Positions 56,067 to 64,000 of a stretch of 64,000 bases of DNA are shown piece after piece; the stretch's first letter is position 1; every line of letters starts with the position of its first letter. The translations under genes were made by a program, and so were the position numbers. Origin of the DNA: Verrucomicrobiia bacterium (GTDB lineage Bacteria; Verrucomicrobiota; Verrucomicrobiia; Verrucomicrobiales; DEV007); contig JAUIAH010000015.1 in the NCBI GenBank assembly GCA_030425385.1, forward strand, positions 62,001 to 126,000. The letters are read 5' to 3'. Below the pieces are notes generated by a model. That model had not been told where the DNA came from, did not search any database, and saw only the letters and a program-made list of their open reading frames with translations.

Positions 56067-57098
56067 TCATCCTTCTCGACGACGTTGGTTGTCTACCCAG
56101 GTGGTGAGATACCCTGGCAGAAGCGTTTCTAACAAGGCGTCAATCTCTTGCCAAGCAGCCGCGTCGAGGGGTTCGGGCAGCTGATAGCTGGCGAAACGTT
56201 CTGGTTTGGCGAGGGCGGGTCGCATGGGGAAATGTCCCGCTTCGCAGGAGGCCATGAGCGCCTCGGCTTTGGGGCCAGAGAGGAAAGATGCCAGGCGGCG
56301 TGCGGGTTCGGGGTGGGGCGCTTGCTTGATCAAGACGGCGGCGGAAGGGAGGAGAAGGCCACCGGCCTCGGCACTCCGTGGCACGATACCGGAAACAGGC
56401 TTGCCGTCTAACAACGCCACATGCAGGTCATCGCTATCGGTCAGACCAAGGACGAATTCACCACTACCGACGCGGCGTTTCACTTCTCCATTGCTGGCTA
56501 ACATGGTGCCACCGTTCTTGGTGAAGTTCTCAAAGAAGGCGGAGGCGCGGTCGTTTCCCCAGGCGCGAAAGAGGGCAGCGGCATGCACCGTCGTGGTGCC
56601 AAAGAGTGGGTTCGCCAGGCAACTGTGCGGCGCAAAGGTTGGGCTGGCGAGCTCTTCCACGCTTTGCGGCAGTTTGGGAAGCTGAGCGGCTTTCGGCTGA
56701 TGCGTGATGATGACCCGAGCCCTTGCGGAAGTGCCAATGACACGTTGATCAGCGAGGAAAGCGTTCTTTGGAAGGCTATCGGGATCCTGCAGAGCCACAT
56801 CATCTAACAATCGCGCACGATCAAGAGTGAACGCGCGCGCGATGTCGCCGCTCCAGAAGACATCGGCTACGGGATTCTCGGCTTCGGCTAGCAAACGGGT
56901 TAGAAGTCCGGAACTCTTGGCGATTTCTGAATCGCTGACCAAGCGGACCCGGATGCCCGTTTCTGCCTCAAACGCTTTGGCGGCACGCCGAGCGTACGTT
57001 TCATCGATACTCGCGTAGAGAACGACTTCATTCTCCGTGGACGAAGGCGTGCATCCCAGGAGCAGGCTCAACAGAAAGAGTAGGAAGCTGTGTTTCAT
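56067..57098 (-). CDS. Lipoprotein substrate-binding protein, iron(III)-type
   Basis: A 343-residue lipoprotein (lipobox LLLGC). After it, VVLYASIDETYARRAAKAFEAETGIRVRLV is typical of the FbpA/FutA periplasmic-binding family, as is VADVFWSGDIARAF; later GEFVLGLTDSDDLHVALLDG and SVKA-like helices. The twin-Tyr pair of classical FbpA was not seen, so the ferric site is unproven. It is the first gene of the importer operon, starting 8 bp after the giant repeat gene; it could be co-transcribed with that gene. Confidence 0.8.
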   Translation of the reverse strand: MKHSFLLFLLSLLLGCTPSSTENEVVLYASIDETYARRAAKAFEAETGIRVRLVSDSEIAKSSGLLTRLLAEAENPVADVFWSGDIARAFTLDRARLLDDVALQDPDSLPKNAFLADQRVIGTSARARVIITHQPKAAQLPKLPQSVEELASPTFAPHSCLANPLFGTTTVHAAALFRAWGNDRASAFFENFTKNGGTMLASNGEVKRRVGSGEFVLGLTDSDDLHVALLDGKPVSGIVPRSAEAGGLLLPSAAVLIKQAPHPEPARRLASFLSGPKAEALMASCEAGHFPMRPALAKPERFASYQLPEPLDAAAWQEIDALLETLLPGYLTTWVDNQRRREG

Positions 57099-57106
57099 GG
57101 CCGAGA

Positions 57107-60100
57107 TCAGAATCGTTCCCCACCCTCACCACCTTCGCCTTCGCCTTCACCACCTCCTGAACCACCGGCTCCTCCGCCTCCGCCTGAACCACCGCCGCCG
57201 CTTTCGTAGACCACGGCGCGGATACGTCCGAAGAGCCGCTCGAGTCCGGTGCTGGGAACACGAATGGTGACTTCGCTGAACGATCCTGATGGCGTTTCTG
57301 TCAGCGTTGCGGGAGCTACGGGCACCCAACCGTTCACGGTGTGGTCGGCAATCGCTGACCAGAAGGGCGTGGATAGCTTCGTGGATTGGTCAAAGTGCAA
57401 GATCATATCGACCGGGATCACGCTTGCTGCCGTGAAGGTGAAGAGCCAATCCGATTGCTGACCCGATCCAGTCAATGGCAGGGACGAGTGTGAGCGCGGG
57501 TCGAGACCGAGTGCCGACTCCACTCCATTGTTAATGCCGTCGGCATCGGGGTCTGCTTCGGCGCCACTGATGAGTGGGTCGGCCAGTTCCTCGGGCGTGA
57601 AATGCAAGGCCTGCCAGTTCTCAAAAGCAAAGTCGCCGGGAACCCACGTGACCTGGTCAAGTCCCGCGCTTTGCACCGCGTCTAACGGTTCGCCGGGTGC
57701 GCGATAGGCTACCCAGCGGAGCGTGTGGGTGCCTTCACTCACCGGAACGAGCTCGTATTTCCAAAGCTCGTTGGGATTGTCGAGCGCTTGATCGACGCCG
57801 TCGATGAGGAAAGCGAGTTCATAACCAGAGCGATTCGGTGCCTTCCAATAGAAGCGAATAGTGCCGGGCCCCGTGACTTCCGTTTCCACCCAAGAAGGCA
57901 CGCCGTCTGGTGTTTCCGGGGATGACATGCCACTATCACTGCCATCATAACTGATAGCCGCGGGATCGGACAACCCGATCCATGGCAAGGCCGCACTGGT
58001 GTTCCACGGTAGACTGAGTGCATCCAGCGCCTCAGCCAAAGCGATTGGGGCAATGGTGCTCACGCTGACTTGGTCGATGCGAATGGGCCCTTCCGTCGTG
58101 GCTGCCAAGGGGACTTGGAAGCGTAAGCGATGGCTCCCCTGACCAAGCGGGAAACGCGCAGGTGCCCAATCGGTAGCGCGTGCAAGTGTGTAGCTTTCAT
58201 TGTCTAACAACGCGGTCAATCGATGATCTGAGGATTGATACCAGAACGACAACTGGCCAGGCCCTTCCAACTCGGCGGCGACGTTCACGGGTCGAGGGAC
58301 GAGGCCTGGCGTAGGCATGTTCTCCAAGGCGCCATTGGCGTCGCGGGCCTGATCTGTTTGAACCATCCAAGGGCTGTGACCCGAAGCCACGACGGCCCTG
58401 ACAGGCACATCAAAGCCCTTGAAGAGAGGCGGCTCCGTTTCAGAAACGAATTTCACTTCGTCTACCCAAACACCAGCAGGGGCAAAGCTGTTCTCCGTCC
58501 GGTAATCCCAGCGCACGCGATGCGTGCCAGCAGACACGGCGACTTCGACATAGGTCCATTCGTCAGCGCTCTTGGCATCAATGTAGGGAATGTCATCGAT
58601 AAGCAGCTTGAAATCTTCACCCCCATACTGCGGACCTTTCCACCAGAAACCAAGAGTGCCTGGGCCGATGATCTCCGTTTCCATCCAGCTGGACTCGAAA
58701 GAATCGAGCTGCCCGCTCGCGGCCAGGTCCGTCGTGTCATGGGCGTGTGAGAATGGGTAGCCGTACCAAGGCTGATCGCCGCCCGTGGTCCAGGCGAGCC
58801 CCAGCGCATCCAGCCCCGTAGCGAGATCGATCGGTCGCGCGATCTCGATCGTGTCTAACAAAGCATGATGCCCGTCAACATGATCACGCCGCTTGTCGTA
58901 GATCCAGAAAAGGTCATACTTACCGTTGCCAATCCGCGCCAAGACGTTCTGCAAATCAGGCGTCATGCCGTTCAGCTCAGCTCGGTTGTTGTGTTCGATG
59001 CGGAAGGTGGGGCGGTCGAGCGAATCACTCTCAGCTTTCCAATCAAAGCTGATCAAGGCGGGGCCCTCGACTAACGTACGCACTGTGCTCTCGTCATTGC
59101 GCTCGGTCACTCCAGAACGAAGCCCCTCCGCCGTCACATCCCATGGATTCTGATCACCATAGCTGACAAAGGTCTGCTCCGGCGATCCCAGCGTTGTGCT
59201 GATGCTCGATGGGTCACTTGGAATGAAACGAAGATCATCGACAAAGGCCGTGTCGGTCGGCGAAGCCGCGTCTTGGCTGCGCTCATACGTCCAACGCAGG
59301 GTGTGAGTGCCTGCGCTCAAACTCAGGATCACTTCCTGCCATTCTGTTAGGAAATCAATATCCGTTTGCAAGTTGCCGTCGAGATACAGTCTGAGATCGT
59401 CTTGCCCAGTGTCCGTGCGCCACCAGAATCGCACGGTGCCCGGTCCAGTGATCGTCGTTTCCATCCAACTCTCTTGACCGACAGCGGTGGGCAGACTCAC
59501 CGCCGTGTCCACGCCGTCGTGACTGGAGTCGGCCGAAGCCACGCCCGCCCAACCAGGGCCACCAGTGGTCCAGGCGAAGCTTTCGCCCTCTAACGCTGAT
59601 TCGAAATCAGTGTAAGGGACAATGTTTACCGCGTCTAACCAAGCCAAGTCTTGGCCGCCAACGGTGTTGAAATTCTTGTCGTAACGCCACTCGATCACGT
59701 GTTCGCCCGGAGGGATGGCGTCTTCAATCAAAGCCCAGCCGGGCTCGTTGCTCGTGCGGCGAACTTCGATGCCATCGATCAAGAATCTGAGATAATCGAA
59801 GGAATGCGAGGACACGTTCCATTGAAACGTGATCCAGGCGGGCCCCTGAACGCGTGTCTTGATACCCGTGCTATCATTGTCCCCAATCACACCGCTCTGA
59901 GCGGAGCTCACGCCATCAAAGGCCTCGGTCGGTCCACTGGGTTGCCACGGCGCTCGGGTGGAGAACCACGGATAGCTGGTATTTCCGAGCGCATCGGCCA
60001 AGGGAGGCGATGCCGTTGCGGTGAACTGGACGTCGTCCAACCACACTTGATTCGAACCTGCGGAGGACGTGCTGAGGTTGTTCCATGCCCAACGCAAGAC

Positions 60101-63100
60101 GTGCACGCCAGCGGGCACGCTCAAGACGGAACGTTGCCAATCCGTGGAGCCCGCCTTGCGATCCCATTCGGTTCCGTTGACGGTGAAGATGAAGGCGTCG
60201 CTGTTATGTGAGGATGTCTTGGTCCAATAACTGATTTCTCCAGGTCCCGTCACGGTGGTTTCCATCCAGGACTCCTGCCCGGTGGCCACATCGCCACTCA
60301 CCGCGAGGTCATCATCAGTCTGAGCGGCTCCGAGTCCCAGCGTGCGCCAAGGGGCAGCACCTCCGGACGTCCAGGTGAGTCCGGTGTTGTCTAACGCATC
60401 TCCGTAGTCACTTTGATAGGGCACGATCTCCAATTCGTCTACCCAAGCCGTGTCGTCGAGCCCGCTGCCGCTGGCGTTCTTGGTATAGCGCCATTCCAAG
60501 GTGTGCGTGCCGGCGCTGAGTTCGCGAGCAATGTTCTCCCATTCATGATCTCCTTGGCGCCAATCCATGCGGGTGCCATTGAGATACCAACCCACCCAAT
60601 CGCCACTCAGTGAGGAACATTTCCACCAGAAAGACAGCACAGCCGGGCCCTCCACCGTTCGAAAGAAACTGGTCGCTTCGCCATCGCTGATGGCACCCGC
60701 TTGCAAGGCATCGACGCCATCATGAGTCGTGCTCGTTTGTGAGAACCAAAGTGCGCTGCCCATTCCTAACGTTTCCCCAGGCGCATCCAATGCCGTGGCA
60801 TAGGCCGGTGCGGCGTTCGGCACCCAGACAACGCTGTCTAACCAAGCCACATCGGGCAAGATCGTTGTACTGCTGTTCTTCGCGTAGGTCCAGCGGACGG
60901 TATGCACGCCTGCGCCAATCTCAAGCTGAGCCGTTTCCCAATCACTGCTGCTGAGCACGAGGCCAGGTGATTGGCCATCCACGCTGACAGAGAGCGTGTC
61001 CGAACTATGCGAAAGCGTCTTTGCGGCAAATGTGAGGGTTCCGGGTCCCGTCACGGTCGTTTCTAGCCAGCTCGACTCGTTGTGATCGATGGCGCCACTA
61101 CTCGCGGCATCCGTACCATCGGCGGCGTGACTCGAAACGTAGCCCGCCCATGGAGCATCGCCACCCGTGGTCCAGGTGAGGGCGGAATCGAGCGCGCTGT
61201 CCAATGCCCCGGGCGCGGCAAACTCCACACCATCGAGATAGCCTGCGTCATCGCCGGTGTCGACACTACCATTCTTCTCATACTGCCAAAGATGACGCTC
61301 CGTCGTCACGCCTGCGCGATGCATGGCAAACTGCCAGTCTTGCTCGCCAGAGATCTGGGCGAGTTGCACGCCATCCTGATAGTATCGTAGGCGGTCACTG
61401 GATTGCGACGACACCTTCCACCAGTAGAAGACCCACCCCGGTCCTGCCTGTTCCATCGAAAGCGACGTTTGTTGATTGTGCGTGATGCCGCCAGTTTGCA
61501 AGGCGTCCGTGCCATCCTGCGTGGTGGTGGACTGCGAGAACCACGGCTCGGAACCATAGGTCACGAGTGCTTGATCTTGCAATTCTAGCGCATTTCCTAG
61601 TACGTTGGGTACACTGGCTGACCAGCTCCACTCGTCCGTCCAGGTGCGGTCCGAGCCCGTGTTGATACTGTTGTTCTTGGCATAAGAGATCCTCACATGA
61701 TGACGACCGCTATCGAGGTAGAACTCCGGCTTCTCCCAGGCTTGCCCCGTGCCGCTGCGGGTGTCGATCGGCACACCATCGATGATCAAGGAGGCGATGT
61801 CGTTGGTCTGTGAATCGACGTTCCACCAGAATTGACCATGGCCCGGACCATCGATTACGGCTTCGATCCAAGTAATCTCGTTGTGGGTGATGGGGCCGCT
61901 TTCCGGAGCGCTCACGCCGTCATGCGTCGTGGCGCCTTGGGCCACCCAACCACCATCGCCACCACTGATCATGGCCACGATACTGCCAATGCTAGAGCCA
62001 TCGGTGGCGGCGCTCGCGAGCAAAGCAGGATTGGCTTCAGCGGTGAAACGCACCTCATCGACCTGCATGCGACGGCCTGAGTTGGCGGCGCCGTTCACTG
62101 GAGTGTAATCCCAACGCAGGGTGCGCGTGCCCGATCCGATCGCAGCCTCTAACAATTGCCAATCCGTGGCTCCCGCGATCTCAGTCAAGGCGGTGCCATC
62201 GACCAACAAACGCAGCGCATCGCCCTCGGCTGCGGAAGCCGCTCGCCACCAGAAACGCAGGGTGCCAGGACCGGTGACCGTGGTTTCCATCCAGGAACTC
62301 CCACCCGCATCGGGCTCGCCGCTTTGGGCAAAGTCCACGCTATCATGAGCCTCGGTATCGATCACCCCAGTCCAGGCATCACTACTGCTCGTGCTCCAAG
62401 TCAAGCTGCCTCCATCGAGGGCATTGGCAAGAGTTTCGCCGCTTGCGGCTGGTGTGTATGCTAGTTGATCAATCCAAGCCGTGTCGTCTCCTGCATCAAT
62501 GGACCCATTCTTCGTGTAACGCCACTGCACGAGGTGACTCCCACCAGCCACGACATAGGCCTGCTCGGCCCAATCCTGTTCGCCAGAGAAGTTGTGCGCG
62601 CTGATGGCAGTTCCATCGACGTAGAGCCGAAGACGATCGCTTGATTGGCTAGAGATCTTTCGCCAATACGTGAGGGTTCCTGGACCGGTCACGTGGGTTT
62701 GCAACCAAGTCTGTTGGTTGTGGTCGATATCACCACTTTGAGCCGCATCGATGCCGTCGTTCGTGACCGCTCCCTGACTGTACCACAACGCATCGCCGCT
62801 GCTGGTCCATTCCAGACCGCTCCCGTCCAAGGCGGATTCCAATTCGGGCGTGGTCTCGGGAGCGAAGCTCATTTCATCCAACCACCCGGCCTGACTGGCA
62901 TTGTTGTTACTGGTGCCGCGCTCCCATTCCCAACGAACGGTGTGCGTGCCGCTTCCCACCGTGCAGGCCACGGGTTGCCAATCGGTCGTCGCGGTCAACT
63001 CGTGACGTTTCACGCCATCGATGATGATCCGAAGACGATCGCCATTGGCCATCACGCTACGCCACCAGAAGCTCAAGGTGCCCGCACCGTTCACCGTGGT

Positions 63101-64000
63101 CTCCAGGCTGGTCCATTCGCCCTTGTCCAGACGCGGGGTCACGGCCGCATCGATACCGTCATGTGCCAGCGTGAGAGATTGCGGCAACCAACCTTCGGCT
63201 CCAGCTGCGCTCGCCACCGTGAAAGGCAAGGCAGGCGCATCCACGGCTTCGGCCAGACTGCCAGCCACGGGAGCCCAGGCGATCTCATCGACCCACCCCG
63301 TGTCGCTGCCGCCGGCACCGCTGCCGTTCTTGGTGTAGCGCCAGCTGACGGTGTGTTTGCCAGGGGTGAGATGCTGCGTGATCTGTTCCCAATCCGCTTC
63401 GCCAAAGATCGAGTCGATCTGACTGTCATTGATATAGAGCCGCAAGCGATCCCCCGAGCCTTCGGTTGAGGCTTTCCACCAGAAAGCGAGTGTGCCGGGT
63501 CCGTTGACGATGGTCTCCAAACGCGCCTCTTCATTGTCGCCAATGGCATTGGCCTGCAAGGCATCGCTGCCATCATGCGTCGTGGTGCTTTGTGAGGCCC
63601 AGAGGCTGTCACCATGAGTGAGCAAATCAGCCGGAGCGCTCTCTGCCGCATCGACTAACGGAATGCCAGCAGTGAAGGCAACTTCATCAAGAAACAGGGC
63701 GTCGCTTCCCACCGGGGCATTGCCATCCTTGGCGTAAAGCCAACGCAAGACATGCGTGCCTGCTGGCAAGGTGCGCTCGACCTGTTGCCAATCAAGATCG
63801 CCCCCCTCACTGATCTGCGCTTCGCCATTCACCAGGAAGGTCGCGAGATCGCCACTGCTCCCCGAAGGGCGCCACCAGAAACTCACCGTGCCCGGGCCCG
63901 TGACTTCGGTTTCGAGCCAGGTTTCCGCATTGATAGGCAGGCTCCCGCTATAAGCCGTGTCCGCACCATCGTGAGCCAAACCCGGTCCATTCACGCCAGC
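57107..64000 (-). CDS. Giant secreted protein with at least 16 tandem beta-rich repeats (partial, 5' end outside)
   Basis: The frame runs from the window end to the stop at 57107, about 2297 codons; its start lies beyond the window. At least 16 tandem units of about 130 residues are seen, each with the core pattern ETTVTGPGTLSFWWK, SSDRLRLYVDG, a DW, then GTHTLRWRYTKNGS and a final WVDEV. Each unit looks like a jelly-roll/MAM-like beta-sandwich. The C-terminal region has ISGAEADPDADGINN, a calcium-type repeat typical of Verrucomicrobia, then a beta domain and a low-complexity Gly/Glu tail. Antisense ORFs here are shadows. Surface adhesion or scaffold is likely; it ends 8 bp before the importer operon. 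Confidence 0.85.
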   Translation of the reverse strand, partial: AGVNGPGLAHDGADTAYSGSLPINAETWLETEVTGPGTVSFWWRPSGSSGDLATFLVNGEAQISEGGDLDWQQVERTLPAGTHVLRWLYAKDGNAPVGSDALFLDEVAFTAGIPLVDAAESAPADLLTHGDSLWASQSTTTHDGSDALQANAIGDNEEARLETIVNGPGTLAFWWKASTEGSGDRLRLYINDSQIDSIFGEADWEQITQHLTPGKHTVSWRYTKNGSGAGGSDTGWVDEIAWAPVAGSLAEAVDAPALPFTVASAAGAEGWLPQSLTLAHDGIDAAVTPRLDKGEWTSLETTVNGAGTLSFWWRSVMANGDRLRIIIDGVKRHELTATTDWQPVACTVGSGTHTVRWEWERGTSNNNASQAGWLDEMSFAPETTPELESALDGSGLEWTSSGDALWYSQGAVTNDGIDAAQSGDIDHNQQTWLQTHVTGPGTLTYWRKISSQSSDRLRLYVDGTAISAHNFSGEQDWAEQAYVVAGGSHLVQWRYTKNGSIDAGDDTAWIDQLAYTPAASGETLANALDGGSLTWSTSSSDAWTGVIDTEAHDSVDFAQSGEPDAGGSSWMETTVTGPGTLRFWWRAASAAEGDALRLLVDGTALTEIAGATDWQLLEAAIGSGTRTLRWDYTPVNGAANSGRRMQVDEVRFTAEANPALLASAATDGSSIGSIVAMISGGDGGWVAQGATTHDGVSAPESGPITHNEITWIEAVIDGPGHGQFWWNVDSQTNDIASLIIDGVPIDTRSGTGQAWEKPEFYLDSGRHHVRISYAKNNSINTGSDRTWTDEWSWSASVPNVLGNALELQDQALVTYGSEPWFSQSTTTQDGTDALQTGGITHNQQTSLSMEQAGPGWVFYWWKVSSQSSDRLRYYQDGVQLAQISGEQDWQFAMHRAGVTTERHLWQYEKNGSVDTGDDAGYLDGVEFAAPGALDSALDSALTWTTGGDAPWAGYVSSHAADGTDAASSGAIDHNESSWLETTVTGPGTLTFAAKTLSHSSDTLSVSVDGQSPGLVLSSSDWETAQLEIGAGVHTVRWTYAKNSSTTILPDVAWLDSVVWVPNAAPAYATALDAPGETLGMGSALWFSQTSTTHDGVDALQAGAISDGEATSFFRTVEGPAVLSFWWKCSSLSGDWVGWYLNGTRMDWRQGDHEWENIARELSAGTHTLEWRYTKNASGSGLDDTAWVDELEIVPYQSDYGDALDNTGLTWTSGGAAPWRTLGLGAAQTDDDLAVSGDVATGQESWMETTVTGPGEISYWTKTSSHNSDAFIFTVNGTEWDRKAGSTDWQRSVLSVPAGVHVLRWAWNNLSTSSAGSNQVWLDDVQFTATASPPLADALGNTSYPWFSTRAPWQPSGPTEAFDGVSSAQSGVIGDNDSTGIKTRVQGPAWITFQWNVSSHSFDYLRFLIDGIEVRRTSNEPGWALIEDAIPPGEHVIEWRYDKNFNTVGGQDLAWLDAVNIVPYTDFESALEGESFAWTTGGPGWAGVASADSSHDGVDTAVSLPTAVGQESWMETTITGPGTVRFWWRTDTGQDDLRLYLDGNLQTDIDFLTEWQEVILSLSAGTHTLRWTYERSQDAASPTDTAFVDDLRFIPSDPSSISTTLGSPEQTFVSYGDQNPWDVTAEGLRSGVTERNDESTVRTLVEGPALISFDWKAESDSLDRPTFRIEHNNRAELNGMTPDLQNVLARIGNGKYDLFWIYDKRRDHVDGHHALLDTIEIARPIDLATGLDALGLAWTTGGDQPWYGYPFSHAHDTTDLAASGQLDSFESSWMETEIIGPGTLGFWWKGPQYGGEDFKLLIDDIPYIDAKSADEWTYVEVAVSAGTHRVRWDYRTENSFAPAGVWVDEVKFVSETEPPLFKGFDVPVRAVVASGHSPWMVQTDQARDANGALENMPTPGLVPRPVNVAAELEGPGQLSFWYQSSDHRLTALLDNESYTLARATDWAPARFPLGQGSHRLRFQVPLAATTEGPIRIDQVSVSTIAPIALAEALDALSLPWNTSAALPWIGLSDPAAISYDGSDSGMSSPETPDGVPSWVETEVTGPGTIRFYWKAPNRSGYELAFLIDGVDQALDNPNELWKYELVPVSEGTHTLRWVAYRAPGEPLDAVQSAGLDQVTWVPGDFAFENWQALHFTPEELADPLISGAEADPDADGINNGVESALGLDPRSHSSLPLTGSGQQSDWLFTFTAASVIPVDMILHFDQSTKLSTPFWSAIADHTVNGWVPVAPATLTETPSGSFSEVTIRVPSTGLERLFGRIRAVVYESGGGGSGGGGGAGGSGGGEGEGEGGEGGERF

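Noticed and set aside
62645-63469. Long plus-strand ORF in the giant repeat gene
   Set aside because: It arises from the periodic minus-strand repeats and has no domain of its own.
57107-64000. Repeat array that could be mistaken for CRISPR or VNTR
   Set aside because: The period is about 390 bp and the frame is kept throughout; the units are diverged protein repeats, not identical short repeats with spacers.

Overview
The window is a stretch of chromosome that most resembles a free-living member of the Verrucomicrobiota (PVC group). This is inferred from gene content; no rRNA marker is present. The indicators are: a PVC-type membrane-bound dehydrogenase fused to SGNH and blue-copper domains; several giant secreted proteins built from LamG, PA14, thrombospondin-3-like, lamin-tail/CotH and Asp-box modules; a C-terminal 'ADPDADGINN' type module; a DUF1080 protein; an SCO1/CRTAC1 fusion; and a TonB-like protein with squalene-cyclase-type repeats. 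Most genes are GC-rich. A small island at about 9.6-11.8 kb is clearly AT-richer.

Layout. 1-3.3 kb: an envelope-stress type cluster (end of a repeat protein, DUF1328, DUF883-like, YqjE/holin-III-like, a YqjD-like protein, a long AI-2E transporter). 3.3-9.1 kb: the SGNH/dehydrogenase/cupredoxin protein (minus) diverging from an ABC-F ATPase (plus). 9.5-12 kb: a three-gene AT-rich module (DUF4365 nuclease-like protein, an unknown partner, a membrane protein) flanked by a 61-bp imperfect direct repeat. One repeat copy covers the 3' end of a nitrilase-family gene. 12-19 kb: nitrilase plus sialidase operon, two exported unknowns, a zinc ribbon protein, an SDR plus KDG-type sugar kinase pair, and an unknown protein. 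19-30 kb: the SCO1/FG-GAP/ASPIC lipoprotein and two LamG giants, each LamG gene followed by a strong terminator with the same stem sequence. 30-35 kb: TPR protein, HTTM protein, secreted TIM-barrel protein, ferredoxin, PQQ-type propeller.

35.2-37.1 kb: an overlapping ATPase plus HNH pair that looks like the Septu (PtuAB) anti-phage system. 37-44.5 kb: DUF1080 lipoprotein, TonB-like/terpenoid-cyclase-repeat protein, squalene/phytoene synthase, a membrane protein, signal peptidase I and LepA. 44.6-49.3 kb: a 1.6-kilo-residue lamin-tail/CotH secreted protein. 49.4-53.6 kb: a Fur/PerR-family regulator preceded by 7-1-7 palindromes and followed by sufC-sufB-sufD. 53.8-57.1 kb: an iron-type ABC importer (binding protein, fused permease, ATPase). 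57.1 kb to the window end: the 3' part of a giant secreted protein with at least 16 tandem beta-rich repeats, ending only 8 bp before the ABC importer.

How the parts fit together. The fur-suf block and the neighbouring iron-type importer suggest a locus for iron and oxidative-stress homeostasis. The two defence-like modules (DUF4365 cassette and Septu-like pair) are the accessory content. The secreted giants fit a lifestyle of surface attachment and polymer use. No tRNA, rRNA, CRISPR array, transposase or integrase was seen.
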